In this document: in pieces, positions 39,701 to 51,037 of the stretch
Numbering within the stretch: position 1 is the stretch's first letter
Layout: every line of letters starts with the position of its first letter
From: Theristus sp. LFF4_11
Lineage: Eukaryota; Nematoda; Chromadorea; Monhysterida; Xyalidae
DNA: 64,000 nucleotides
Assembly: GCA_030248135.1 (NCBI GenBank)
Contig: JASANC010005303.1
Coordinates: 113,120 to 177,119 of the forward strand
Direction: 5' to 3'
The notes under the pieces: model-generated
Seen by the model: the letters and a program-made list of their open reading frames with translations, nothing else
Told to the model about the DNA's origin: nothing
Databases searched by the model: none
Program-made: the position numbers and the translations under genes

Positions 39701-42700
39701 GGCTAAAAGAAACGAAAGCACACAGCTCAGGTGATGTAGCAAACACGCAGTACTGCCGCTACCGGCACCACTGACAGCGACCAGCGATAAAGTGCGCTTG
39801 TTCTTGACTCGCCGCAGCAATGCAACACACAATTCAAAGTTGTAGTTTTCTTTCTACATACACGAGCGAGCAACAAAAAAATGTTAACGATTAACAAAAA
39901 CGTCAATTGCCATTTTAGGGGGAGTGTGAAAGGTCGAAAGTTTAGCAGGACTGAAACAGACCAAAAAAAATAAAAATCAGTTGTGAAAGCGCCGATTAAA
40001 TAAACGAGAAAAGTTTAAAAATTTTGTCAGATGTTCGAAAGTTTTCGAAAATTAATAACGCATTTGAGTGATAACAGGCTGGAAAAAAGGAACTAGAACA
40101 TGACACATATGAAGTAAACTTATCAACAAATAAAGAATACTGCTTCTGCAGAGGGAACGTGTGAATGTGCGTCCAGTGATCGACCACTGCACAGATCCTT
40201 ATCACCCGACAGGGGAGAAAGCGCTGCATAATCAGCACATAAATGCGCGATAAACTGATTGTAAAGCGGTCAGGCGATCAGTCACGCTTCATACCGCACA
40301 ACACCGAATCTAATAAACGATCTTCTAAATCAGATCAGCCATAAAGATGCACGCATGTCGGTGCGAAAAGATGCGCAAGCCAACGCGATTCTGCATGCAA
40401 CACGGCGCGAATTCGTTCACACAAACACACAAATGCGCTAAATCGTTCTGCATGTTGTTGGTGACCCTCCACCGTGTTCATTCACACACCGTAAACTGAG
40501 ACGCACGTTGCAATGCGAACGTGAGAAAACTGCAGAATGCAAGAAAGAGCCAGAGACAAGACAACGAGTGACTAATTTTTCAAAGCGATCAAAGCCGCCA
40601 CAACACAAACGAACGTGTCTGTTGCTGTTGCTCGTTGAGTGTTGTTGCCGCGAGCACACGTCCCTGTTTCGCCGGAGGCACTCCAGCCGAGTTCGAACTG
40701 CCCGGTCGAGTCTTTGGCGACAACTGGCTGGTGGCGGTGCGCCGCGATGACGCTGCGGACGCTGTACGCTCGGACATTGGCGTCGACGTCGCTGTTGGCG
40801 CAACGCTACTCGACAGACTCTGCAACACGCACAACACGGCGTTCGTCGCATTTGCACTATTACATTTTACAATCAACAATCCAGTTTGGTGTACGCTACG
40901 CTACGCTTACTACAATTAGAATCTGGTAGAGTTCAGTCCATAATAATTCAAAATGTAATGTAGCTGATCACGTGCTGTACAGTAGCTGCAGTAGCTGTAA
41001 AGGTGTGCGTAACTGCATGCCATTGAGTGCGACAGCCACGTAAAACTGTTACTGGAACTGGGTAAAACAAACTGTTGAACAACATCAAAATACAAACGCA
41101 ATGCACTCAACAGTTGCATGACCACATCATAAAGACACGAATGAAACAACACCAAAATGCAACACCCACTGGACCCTACCGTGATGCTCGCGATGCTGGC
41201 GCGTCGTTTCGCGGTTGTGCGCTTTGCTGCTGCCGGATCGGCAACGCTCAATGCGAGCGGCTCGGCTGGCTGCCGTCGCGTGGTCGCCGCAGGCACCCCG
41301 GGCACTTTGAACGCAGTCTCGTTTGGCTGCTTCGTCCGCGTCTTCGGTTGTGCGAGACTGTTCTTTGCCTTCATGATCACCTCGGCGAGCGCCCGTGAAT
41401 TAGCGGTCGGTGGCGCTGCGGCGAGATGCCGCTCAATGGACGACTTTGAAAGGGTGCTCGTTTGCAGACAGCCCTGTCCTGAAGCTGGTCTGGTCACGTC
41501 CGCAGGCGCCAGCGACATGCCCAACAGTGCCTGCGCAGAGAGAATGCTCAACAGTTTGCGTGCAAGTCCGTTTTCAAAACAGCCAGTCGTCTGGGTCTGA
41601 AGCACGTCAATCGGACATCCTGATTTGTTCGGTACTGTACGACTGTATGTCTATTGTCTAACCGCATCAACCATCATCTTGTGAAGCTTCTTTGCTCACC
41701 GAGCTTCAGCTACGGAATAACCGAGTAAACATGGCAGCTTTTTTCAGGGTGCAAGGAGCGCGCGAAATTTGAATGAAAGAAAATAGACGTTCAGAAACCA
41801 ACATGTGTGCCAAATTTGACGTGTTTTTTCAGACTAATGTATTCTTCGTGCCATTATGTTTATTCTTGCTCCCTTGAACACATGATTAGGAGTTATGTTG
41901 GCATTTTTGAAAAAGACAACTCCTAGTCTGCGACTGATCCCGCCTTGACGGGCTGCCTTTTTTATTCGGCCATACTGTAGCGGACTGTACCTGCGAAACG
42001 CTGTCGTCTGGCACGGCTCGCTTGTTGCTCGCCGTCTCCGGTGTGCTTGTTGACGGTGCTGCGTTGTTGTTGTTGTTTCGAGCAACACACTGCGCAGATT
42101 GGCGGTGACTACTGCGTCGCGAGTCACTCTGTTGAGTGTGTGAGTGCATGCTCGTGGTGAGTGTGTCAATGCTGCTGTCCAGATAGTCGTGCACCACACC
42201 AGTACTATTGTTCACGGTCCGGTCTGTAAACAACAGTTCTGAGTCATTTCAGCCAAACTGCACCTCTCAGCGGCGCGCGTGAAACGCGTGTTTGTCGATC
42301 GAGTTTACCTGATTTCGAGGTTGGCTCATCAGTTGTCCGTTGCTGTGTTTGATCACGAACGGGCGAGCGAATCGCTGTGCCCCATTGAGGCTGCAATGTA
42401 AGTAACTCGAAAATTCAATGTAACTACCCCGGCAACGCTGAAACTGCAGATAAACTGCCGTGTACGCAGCAATCAATCAATCAGCCTGTCTCCGGGTCGG
42501 CAGTGGCTCACCCTTTCAGCGTCGTCAGTGCTGATGTTTCCGACCGGGCCAGCAGTGGCAAACAAGGTCGACACGGAGATGCTGGTGGTGTCGCCAGCAG
42601 CGGCCATCCACGGCGGCCTCGGCAACCGCTGGTGGCTGCTGTTCTGCAAACCGTAAGCCAACTAAGAGAGCCACAACACAACAGCAACTGCTCGTTTTCG

Positions 42701-44665
42701 AGTGTGACAATCTTTCTACGACAGTGGTGCTGCGGTGCCCTGGTGAAAGCGCATCAGCAATTTCGTTGTGATCAATCAATCACTCTGCCCGAACGAGAAC
42801 AGACGCACCTGCAAGTTGATCGTGAAGTCGCTGTGTTGGTGTTCGCTGGCCGTGCTCCATCGACTCGTGTTTGCACTGGAAATATGCTGGTTGCCGGTGG
42901 CATTTCGCTCGTTTCCTGCGTTGTTCGTTCTCAATGCAGCGTCGCTCTGTGGAATTTCAAAACGATTCACATCTGCGTTCTCCACTTCGGCTGCCTCCAT
43001 CATGCGCAGCTTCGCGGACGCATCTGGAGTTGCGAAACACGGTGTTCGTTTGTGGTTGAATTGAGGTTGATCACCCCGTGACAGTTTATATTGCGAGATT
43101 TTTTTTCGTTTTATCAGGCCGAAATGCAGAGAACCATCAGGCAACTTGGTTGATTCTGTGGACTCACTGAGCGACTGAAATGAGAAATCGCCCGTAAAAC
43201 TCTGCTGCCTCTGCATGCTGCTGCGATCAGCAAACCACGGCGACGCAAAATTCTGGTCGTCGTGTTTTCGTTGTAGTTGTTGTGCGTCCGCATTGCTGCT
43301 GTCAGTGGCGACCGAAGGAATGGCAGATTGACTGTCGCCCACTGAATCTGGATGCATAGCCGACAGAGCATGCTCATCTGCAAATGTCAATCAACTCAAA
43401 AATGACGCAGCCAGAAAATGGAACAGTAAACTGTTGAACTGAACTGTGAGCACGTGAACAAAACACTGAATATCAAGCGAAGTCAAAGCATAAACTTCAG
43501 ATCAAAATACACACGCACCGAATGCACTGATTTTGTTGGTGGCGAGACTTTCAAACGGGTTGTCGCGTTCGACGGCTGCAGTGGCGCGCGAGTCAGCCAA
43601 CATCAGTGAATTGTTAGCGGACGCTTGCACACACGCAGACTCTTCGGCGATACTCGGCAGTGCGCCGCGCACTTTGCTAATCGCGTACAATAACTCGTTG
43701 TCGTCGCCGTCTGCAAACGCACAAATGCAAAGAAATCAAATCAAAATCACCAACAGAAAGCGCGCAAGCTGCCAGGTGGAACGAGAGTTGTCGCCAACAA
43801 AGTTGAAGCCTAAAATCAACGAACCAATCATTTTCGCTTTATCGATGCCAAAGACAGGCGTCTCTAACTGTGGGTCGAATCTGTCATCGTCGTCAGCAAA
43901 GCCGCTGAATTCGTTCTCCAAGTCGCACAAATCCTGTTGATCGAGGCGGACACTTTTTTGAATGCTGACGTCGTGGTCGCCGTCTTGAGAGCCGTTTTCA
44001 AATCCGCGAAACGGATCAGACGCCAGTAAATTGTCGCAATCGGCAGCTTCTGAAAATGAAAATTTCCTGGAAAAAATGAATTTCCGTAATTTTGCCATTT
44101 TTTACTGAAAAACAAAATTTTTACAACCTATTTTTGGTGTCAAATGAGCGGAATAGTGTTAGATAAAGGCTTCATTGTTCGCTGCCCGCACCTCCGTATA
44201 ATTTCCGTAGTTTTGTCAAGCGTGCTCCGTATAACCTCCGAATACGGTCCGTAATTTTGTCAAGGGCCCGAAATTTTTCCGGAATTTTTTTTACAAAATT
44301 ATATCTTTCGGAAAATATTTATGTCTAGTTTTGACATGGTTCCGTTCCAACAACGTAACAATAAGACAGATCAGCAGATTGAATCTTTTGGCTGATGAGC
44401 TGTCCTGTCGTCGTGATGAGCTGACAAATACAAACCCTACGACAATAAACCATTTGAAAAGTTTGGTGCCATTAAAAATTTCAAAAACCAAAAACAAATA
44501 AAAAACCTCCGCATATCCTTGCACTGTTGCAACTTGCACGTGTCTTGCCGTGCGGATCGCGGGGACGACCGCATGAACTGACTAACCTTCTAATCTGGCG
44601 TTGTCGACGATGCCCAACGAAGAGCCGCTGCTGTCGTGCGTGCGCTCACGATCAGTGGTCGCCAT
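36711..44665 (-). CDS. CEP192: CEP192/SPD-2-like centrosome scaffold protein
   Basis: Pericentriolar scaffold needed for centriole duplication and spindle assembly; SPD-2 is the nematode homologue. Eighteen exons in phase (minus): 44665-44587, 44049-43825, 43710-43519, 43377-42809, 42643-42512, 42390-42309, 42223-41991, 41596-41180, 40819-40615, 39702-39428, 39379-39314, 38702-38538, 38289-38091, 37950-37874, 37756-37647, 37469-37375, 37242-37099, 36835-36711 (about 1129 aa). The first ~600 residues are low-complexity, acidic then Ser/Ala-rich. The C-terminal half carries the MSP/ASH-like domain (KLEANKRRLYFGCVETGA; FTICLFGMGG) and a second block resembling CEP192 (RVRNRGTRAAYF, KFYPDSCMLRSGE, CVLYWGEEVQRQ). 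The final exons (37242 on) are the least certain; exon 13 may instead end at 38112. Confidence 0.75.
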
Positions 44666-45120
44666 TTTTGTGTTACAAATGTTGATTCGTGCTCGCTCTG
44701 CTCAAATAATTGTGATTCAGATCGCTTGTTTGTGGTGGACTGGTGGGGTGGGTGTTCGTTCAATCACGACGACAATCAGTCTCCAATCTGAGTAGTGAAA
44801 TCAGCAGACTTTTTACAGAGAAGAAACGTTGTTTGTTATTGTGACGGAGGAAAATTGAAATGATTAAGGAATTGACGCTGACGCTCGGCTCGGCTCCGTC
44901 AGTTCTGGGCGTTGGGCCCTGGGAATTCAATTTTTCAATTTCAATTCTCAATTTGTTTCAACTCAAACGCGCTCGAACTCGAAAGCGGTAACGTAACGAC
45001 CAAAGGCAGTCACAAAATTTCCTAATAATACGCAATGACTGACGACGGGCACAGAAGAACCGTCATTTTTGTTTGAAAAAAACTTTAAATTTCAAAAATT
45101 GAAGTTTTGCTAAATCAACC
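44666..45120. other. CEP192 5' flank
   Basis: Probable promoter and 5' UTR of CEP192. No further gene seen before the G/C-tract repeats start at about 45120. Confidence 0.4.
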
Positions 45121-46298
45121 CTAAAAGGCATGCGGTCCAGTACCGTGGGCCCAAACAAATTTTCGAAGGGGGGGGGGTATGGTGCCGTGGCCGTGGGGGG
45201 GGGGGGTGCCGACCAAAAAGTGAGGGGGGGTCCAAGTCCAACCTATGGTAACCCATCGGACCCCCCCTCGAAAATTTGGCCGACACCCCCCCACACCCCC
45301 CATGAAATTTTGTCTGGCGGAGACCCCCCCCCAAAATTTTCTGCACACCCTAAATTTTTTTTCGAAAATCATGATTTTTTGTCTATAAAGTCTATAATAT
45401 AAGCTGAATATATGATAACTTGACCATCTTCATTGTAATTTCAAAGATTTTGCAGCTAAATTTAGCGTTTTTCCTTTAAAATTTAAGCGAAAAACTTTCC
45501 GGGGGGGGTGGGGGGGAGGCCCCCCCCCACAGAAAATTTTGAAAAAAGGCACCCCCCCATCAGTACCGTGGGCGGGGGGGGTGGGGGGTACACCCCCCCA
45601 GAGCACCCGAGACCGTCGGGTGGGGGGGGGGGGGGGGGGGCACCTTGCCACCCCCCCCTAAAACCGGGCACCCCCCCCCCCATCGTACCCCCCCCTCGAA
45701 AATTTGGACGACACCCCCCCCCACCCCCCCCATGAAATTTTGTCTGGCGGAAACCCCCCCCCCCCCAAAATTTTCTGCACACCCTAAAATTTTTTTCGAA
45801 AATCATGATTTTTTTGTCTATAAAGTCCATAATATAAGCTGAATATATGATAACTTGACCATCTTCATTGTAATTTCAACGATTTTGCAGCAAAATTTAG
45901 CGTTTTTCCTTCAAAATTTAAGCGAAAAATTATCATGGGGGGGTGGGGGGGGTGGACCCCCCACAGAAAATTTTGAAAAATTGCACCCCCCCCATGGGAC
46001 CCCCCTGGGGGGGGGGCCCACGTTACCATCGGTTGGACCCCCCCCCTCACTTTTTGGTCGGCACCCCCCCCCCCCCACGGGACCATACCCCCCCCCGCAA
46101 ATTTTTTTGGGCCCACGGTACTGCCCCCCATGGGACCCCCCTGGGGGGGGGGTCCCACGTTACCATAGGTTGGACCCCCCCCTCACTTTTTGGTCGGCAC
46201 CCCCCCACGGCACCATACCCCCCCCTTCGAAAATTTGTTTGGGCCCACGGTACTGGGTCCCATGGGGGGGGTGCATTTTTTCAAAATTTTCTGTGGGG
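45120..46298. repeat. G/C-tract foldback repeat block
   Basis: Dozens of G6-G18 and C6-C14 tracts alternate with conserved AT-rich blocks. The segment from AAAATTTTCTGCACACCCTA to TTTAAGCGAAAAA is present at 45335-45497 and again at 45768-45930 in direct orientation. GGTCCAGTACCGTGGGCCC... near 45130-45260 is repeated in inverted orientation at 46140-46260, with GCCGACCAAAAAGTGA / TCACTTTTTGGTCGGC, so the block can fold back on itself. Another partial inverted copy lies at 46005-46125. The many G runs could form G-quadruplexes. Any apparent ORF (Gly/Pro repeats) is an artefact of the tracts. Confidence 0.75.
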
Positions 46299-47012
46299 GT
46301 ACGGTCGATCCGGTACCGGTCGATCCGGTACGGTCGATCCGGTACCGGTCGGTCGGGTACCGGTCGATCCGGTGCCAGCAAATATTCTGGGGCGGTCAAT
46401 CCGGTACCAGGTCGATCGATCCGGTACTCGGTCGATCCGGTACCGTACCACCAATTGAAATTTTCAGCTGTTTTAGCATTCAATTCAATTTGTTTCTGAT
46501 TTGTTTTCCATTTTTCTTCCTTTCTCTCATTTTATCTGATGTCTGAAACATTTTACCGCAGGTTTTTTCGCGGGAAATATGAAAATAAAAACAACAGACA
46601 TTTTTCCTCAACTTCAAAAGAGAACCGAATCAGTCTTCATATTTTTATTTTGTTCTCCTTTTCTTGCCGAGCTGATAATTTTGCAAATTTTCACCGTCTT
46701 GGAGCTTTATTCTTCTGGAAAAACACTCGTCAAAGTCAATCCGAACATAAACACATGAAATAAACCTAACATACAGATGAAAGTAATTCGGTTTCATGTC
46801 TTTCCGTGCTGCATAAATGTTTCGCAATCACCGAAACCAAAGAAAAATCGAAAACACAACGAATTGAACGCTAAAAACCCGTAAAACAGCTGAAAATTTC
46901 AATTGGTACCGGATCGACAGAGTACCGGATCGACCTGGTACCGGATCGACCGCCCTAGAAAATTGCCAGGTACCGGATCGACCGGTACCGGATCGACCGT
47001 AATCGGTACTCA
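46298..47012. mobile_element. Long-inverted-repeat (foldback/MITE-like) element
   Basis: Left arm 46298-46475 consists of repeated GTCGATCCGGTAC units followed by CCAATTGAAATTTTCAGCTG. Right arm 46864-47012 is the inverse: CAGCTGAAAATTTCAATTGG followed by GTACCGGATCGAC units. The centre (about 46480-46860) is AT-rich with no transposase. Subterminal short tandem repeats inside long inverted arms are typical of foldback-type DNA transposons. It is immediately adjacent to the G/C-tract block. Confidence 0.7.
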
Positions 47013-47139
47013 TTCACCACCGTGCACGAAACGCACGTGACAGCAGCCAGCAGCGTAGCTGGTGTCAAGTATAATCAGTTTTGCCGAAGGTGTTCATTCA
47101 TGCATGCGTGTGCTTTTTTAATTGCTGTCATTGTCGTTT

Positions 47140-49135
47140 ACTAGCAAATTGACCCGTGCCTACGGCACGGTTAGCTGATAAATACAACTATTATTTTTGA
47201 GTTGGTTTTCCCCTTTTGACCTTGCTCACGACGCGGACTCAAAATCCGCAACCTTTTTAATCAGCAACAAACAACTGCAATTCCCTATTAAAGTATCAAA
47301 ATCAATTCTCGCAGTTATTAGCTTTTCAATGTCGCTTATTTGTCTTTTCATTCTTTGCTAATCAGTTGCATTCCACTGTCCTTCCCGTTTAAAGTAACAA
47401 AAAAACAATCTCCTTTGATCAGCAACAATTAACAGCCATTCCCGCTTAAAGTTTTAAAATTAATTTTGTTTGGTTAGCTTTTCAATGTCGTCACATGTTC
47501 TTCAATCGCCATTCCTGTTAAAAAAAAATATAAAAAAACAATGTCGTTTGATTAGCAGCAACAATTAACTGATACCGGTTTAAGTTTTTGTTTCAGTTTA
47601 AGATACAGGTTTAAGAAAAGCAATCTGCTTCAGTCAGCTGTCATTTCTGAATAGGCAACACTTTTCTAAATACCCATTGGAAAGCGCCCGCTTTTGACTT
47701 GGTAATGGTTTTTTACCCGCTTACCCTAACCTAAGCCAGGCCTTTTAGAGTGTAAATGTCAAAAAGGCAACACTTCTGAACAATTGTTGCAAAACGCCAA
47801 TTTTCGTCTTGATAAGTTGCTTCTTTTTCCCGCTTACTGTAACTTAAGCCAAGCCTTTTAAAGTTTAAATGACAAAAAATGCAAAACTTTTCTGAATATT
47901 CGCTGCAAAACGGCCACTTTTGTGTGGTATGTTTACTACTCTTACCTTTAACCCTACCCTTAGCCAAGGATTTTTGATAGAATGGAAATGAAAAAACAGC
48001 AACATTTTACTGAATACCCGTAGCAAAGCTCACCTAAGCCAAGCCTTTTAAAGTTTAAATGACGAAAAATGCAAAAGTTTTCTGAATATTCGCTGCAAAA
48101 CGGCCACTTTTGTGTGGTATGTTTACTACTCTTACCGTTAACCCCAACCTTAGCCAAGGATTTTTGATAGAATGAAAATGACAAAACAGCAACATTTTAC
48201 TGAATACCCGTAGCAAAGCTCCCGCTTTTGTTTTGAATGTTTACTTCTTTTCCCCGCTTACCCTAACCTAAGCCAGTTCTTTTTGATCGAGTGCAACAAA
48301 AAGCAACACGTTTCTGAGTACCCATTGTGTAAAACGGTCGCTTTTGTTTTGTTATGTAGCTTTTCTATCCTAAGTGACGCATTTTCTATAATAAAAAATG
48401 ATGGAGAAAGCAACGATTTTCTACATTTTACTGAATACCGTAGCAAAGCTCCCGCTTTTGTTTCGATTCTTTTTCTTTTCCCCGCTTACCCAATGTTTAC
48501 TTCTTTTTGATCAAATGCAAAAAGCAACACTTTTACCCTATACGTAGCAAAGCTCTTTTGTTTCGATTGTTTACTTCTTTTCCCCGCTACCCTAAGCCAG
48601 TTCTTTTTTATCGAGTGCAACAAAAAGCAACACGTTTCTGAGTACCCATTGTGTAAAACGGTCGCTTTTGTTTTGTTATGTAGCTTTTCTATCCTAAGTG
48701 ACGCATTTTCTATGATCTAAAAAAACAAATGAAGGAAAAAGCAACGATTTTCTAAATACTCGTTGTAAACACCGGCTTTATAAAAAGTCTACCTTGTGAA
48801 AAGAGCGATTAACTTGCAAGCGATTGTTTTAAAAACTCGTTGTTTTTGTGAAAAAAACTCCATCGTCTACAATGGAGTCCTTGCAATTCTTACGATTGTC
48901 TCGCTTGTTGGTTGTCGCTCTTGAGCAAAAGGCATCATGATGACTAAAGTCATGTGGAATGACGATTTGAACTTTGCGTTGTCATTAGAAAATGGAGTAT
49001 GAGTATTCAGCTGATGATGACTTAAATAGCAAAATTGGCTCAAAATTGTAAATTTTAATAGCCAATCAACGTAGCGGAACGGACCTGACTTACTTACATA
49101 CACAGTTACTATCTTAGTATTATTATATTATATAT
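47140..49135 (-). mobile_element. Helitron-like unit A of tandem array
   Basis: It begins ACTAGCAAATTGACCCGTGCCTACGGCACGG, where CCGTGCC-TAC-GGCACGG is a 7-bp hairpin, and ends GTTACTATCTTAGTATTAT. Read on the minus strand, the hairpin is followed by TCAATTTG and then CTAG|T, which matches the Helitron 3' pattern (hairpin then CTRR, flanked by T). The interior has two parts: AT-rich unique sequence, then degenerate ~115-120 bp monomers with CCTAACCTAAGCC cores. It has no Rep/helicase coding sequence, so it is non-autonomous. Confidence 0.6.
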
Positions 49136-49151
49136 AGATATATAGATATAG

Positions 49152-51036
49152 ACTAGCAAATTGACCCGTGCCTACGGCACGGTTAGCTGATAAATACAAC
49201 CATTATTTTTGAGTTGGTTTTCCCCTTTTGACCCTGCCCACGACGCGGACTCAAAATCCGCAACCTTTTTAATCAGCAACAAACAACTGCAATTCCCTAT
49301 TAAAGTATCAAAATCAATTCTCGCATTTATTAGCTTTTCAATGTCGCTTATTTGTCCTTTCATTCTTTTCTAATCAGTTGCATTCCACTGTCCTTCCCGT
49401 TTAAAGTATCAAAAAAACAATCTCCTTTGATCAGCATCAATTAACAGCCATTCCCGCTTAAAGTTTTAAAATTAATCTTGTTTGGTTAGCTTTTCAATGT
49501 CGTCACATGTTGTTCAATCGCCATTCCTGTTAAAAAAATTATAAAAAAAACAATGTCGTTTGGTTAACAACAATTAACTGATACCGGTTTAAGTTTTTGT
49601 TCCAGTTTAAAATACAGGTTTAAGAAAAGCAATCTGCTTCAGGCAGCTGTCATTTCTGAATAGGCAACACTGTTCTAAATACCCATTGGAAAGCACCCGC
49701 TTTTGACTTGGTAATGGTTTTTTACCCGCTTACCCTAACCTAAGCCAGGCCTTTTAGAGTGTAAATGTCAAAAAGGCAACACTTCTGAACAATTGTTGCG
49801 AAACGCCAACTTTCGTTTTGATAAGTTGCTTCTTTTTCCCGCTTACTCTAACCTAAGCTAAGGTTTTTAAAGTTTAAATGACGAAAAATGCAAAAAATTT
49901 CTGAATATTCGCTGCAAAACGGCCACTTTTGTGTGGTATGTTTACTACTCTTACCTTTAACCCTAACCTTAGCCAAGGATTTTTGATAGAATGGAAATGA
50001 CAAAACAGCAACATTTTACTGAATACCCGTAGCAAAGCTCACCTAAGCCAAGCCTTTTAAAGTTTAAATGACGAAAAATGCAAAACTTTTCTGAATATTC
50101 GCTGCAAAACAGCCACTTTTGTGTGGTATGTTTACTGCTCTTATTTTCAACCCTAACCTTAGCCAAGGATTTTTGATAGAATGGAAATGACAAAACAGCA
50201 ACATTTTACTGAATATCCGTAGCAAAGCTCCCGCTTTTGTTTTGAATGTTTACTTCTTTTCCCCGCTTACTCTAACCTAAGCCAGTTCTTTTTGATCGAG
50301 TGCAACAAAAAGCAACACGTTTCTGAGTACCCATTGTGTAAAACGGTCGCTTTTGTTTTGTTATGTAGCTTTTCTATCCTAAGTGATGCATTTTCTATGA
50401 TTAAAAAAACAAATGAAGGAAAAAGCAACAATTTTCTACATTTTACTGAACACCCGTAGCACTTAAAGCTCCCGCTTTTGTTTTGAATGTTTACTTCTTT
50501 TCCCCGCTTACCCTAACCTAAGCCAGTTCTTTTTGATTGAGTGCAACAAAAAGCAACACGTTTCTGAGTACCCATTGTGTAAAACGGTCGCTTTTGTTTT
50601 GTTATGTAGCTTTTCTATCCTAAGTGACGCATTTTCTATGATAAAAAACAAATGAAGGAAAAAGCAACGATTTTCTAAATACTCGTTGTAAACACCGGCT
50701 TTATAAAAAGTCTACCTTGTAAAAAGAGCGATCAACTTGCAAGCGATTGTTTTAAAAACTCGTTTTTTGTGAAAAAACTCCATCGTCTACAATGGAGTCC
50801 TTGCAATTCTTACGATTGTCTCGCTTGTTTGTTGTCGCTCTTGAGCAAAAGGCATCATGATGACTAACGTCATGTGGAATGACGATTTGAACTTTGCATT
50901 GTCATTAGAAAATGGAGTATGAGTATTCAGCTGATGATGACTTAAATAGCAAAATTGGCTCAAACTTGTAAATTTTAATAGCCAATCAACGTAGCGGAAC
51001 GGACCTGACTTACACAGTTACTATCTTAGTATTATA
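49152..51036 (-). mobile_element. Helitron-like unit B of tandem array
   Basis: Same start, hairpin, monomers and end as unit A, in the same orientation, beginning 16 bases after unit A across a TATAGATATA spacer. Differences are point changes plus a varying number of internal monomers. No coding capacity. Confidence 0.6.
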
Positions 51037-51037
51037 T

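Noticed and set aside
41157..41600. 147-residue plus-strand ORF
   Set aside because: Antisense of the GC-rich CEP192 exon 8, whose minus-strand frame is phase-linked to its neighbours.
45130..46546. Gly/Pro-rich ORFs on both strands
   Set aside because: Produced by G and C homopolymer tracts, with no codon structure; this is repeat DNA.
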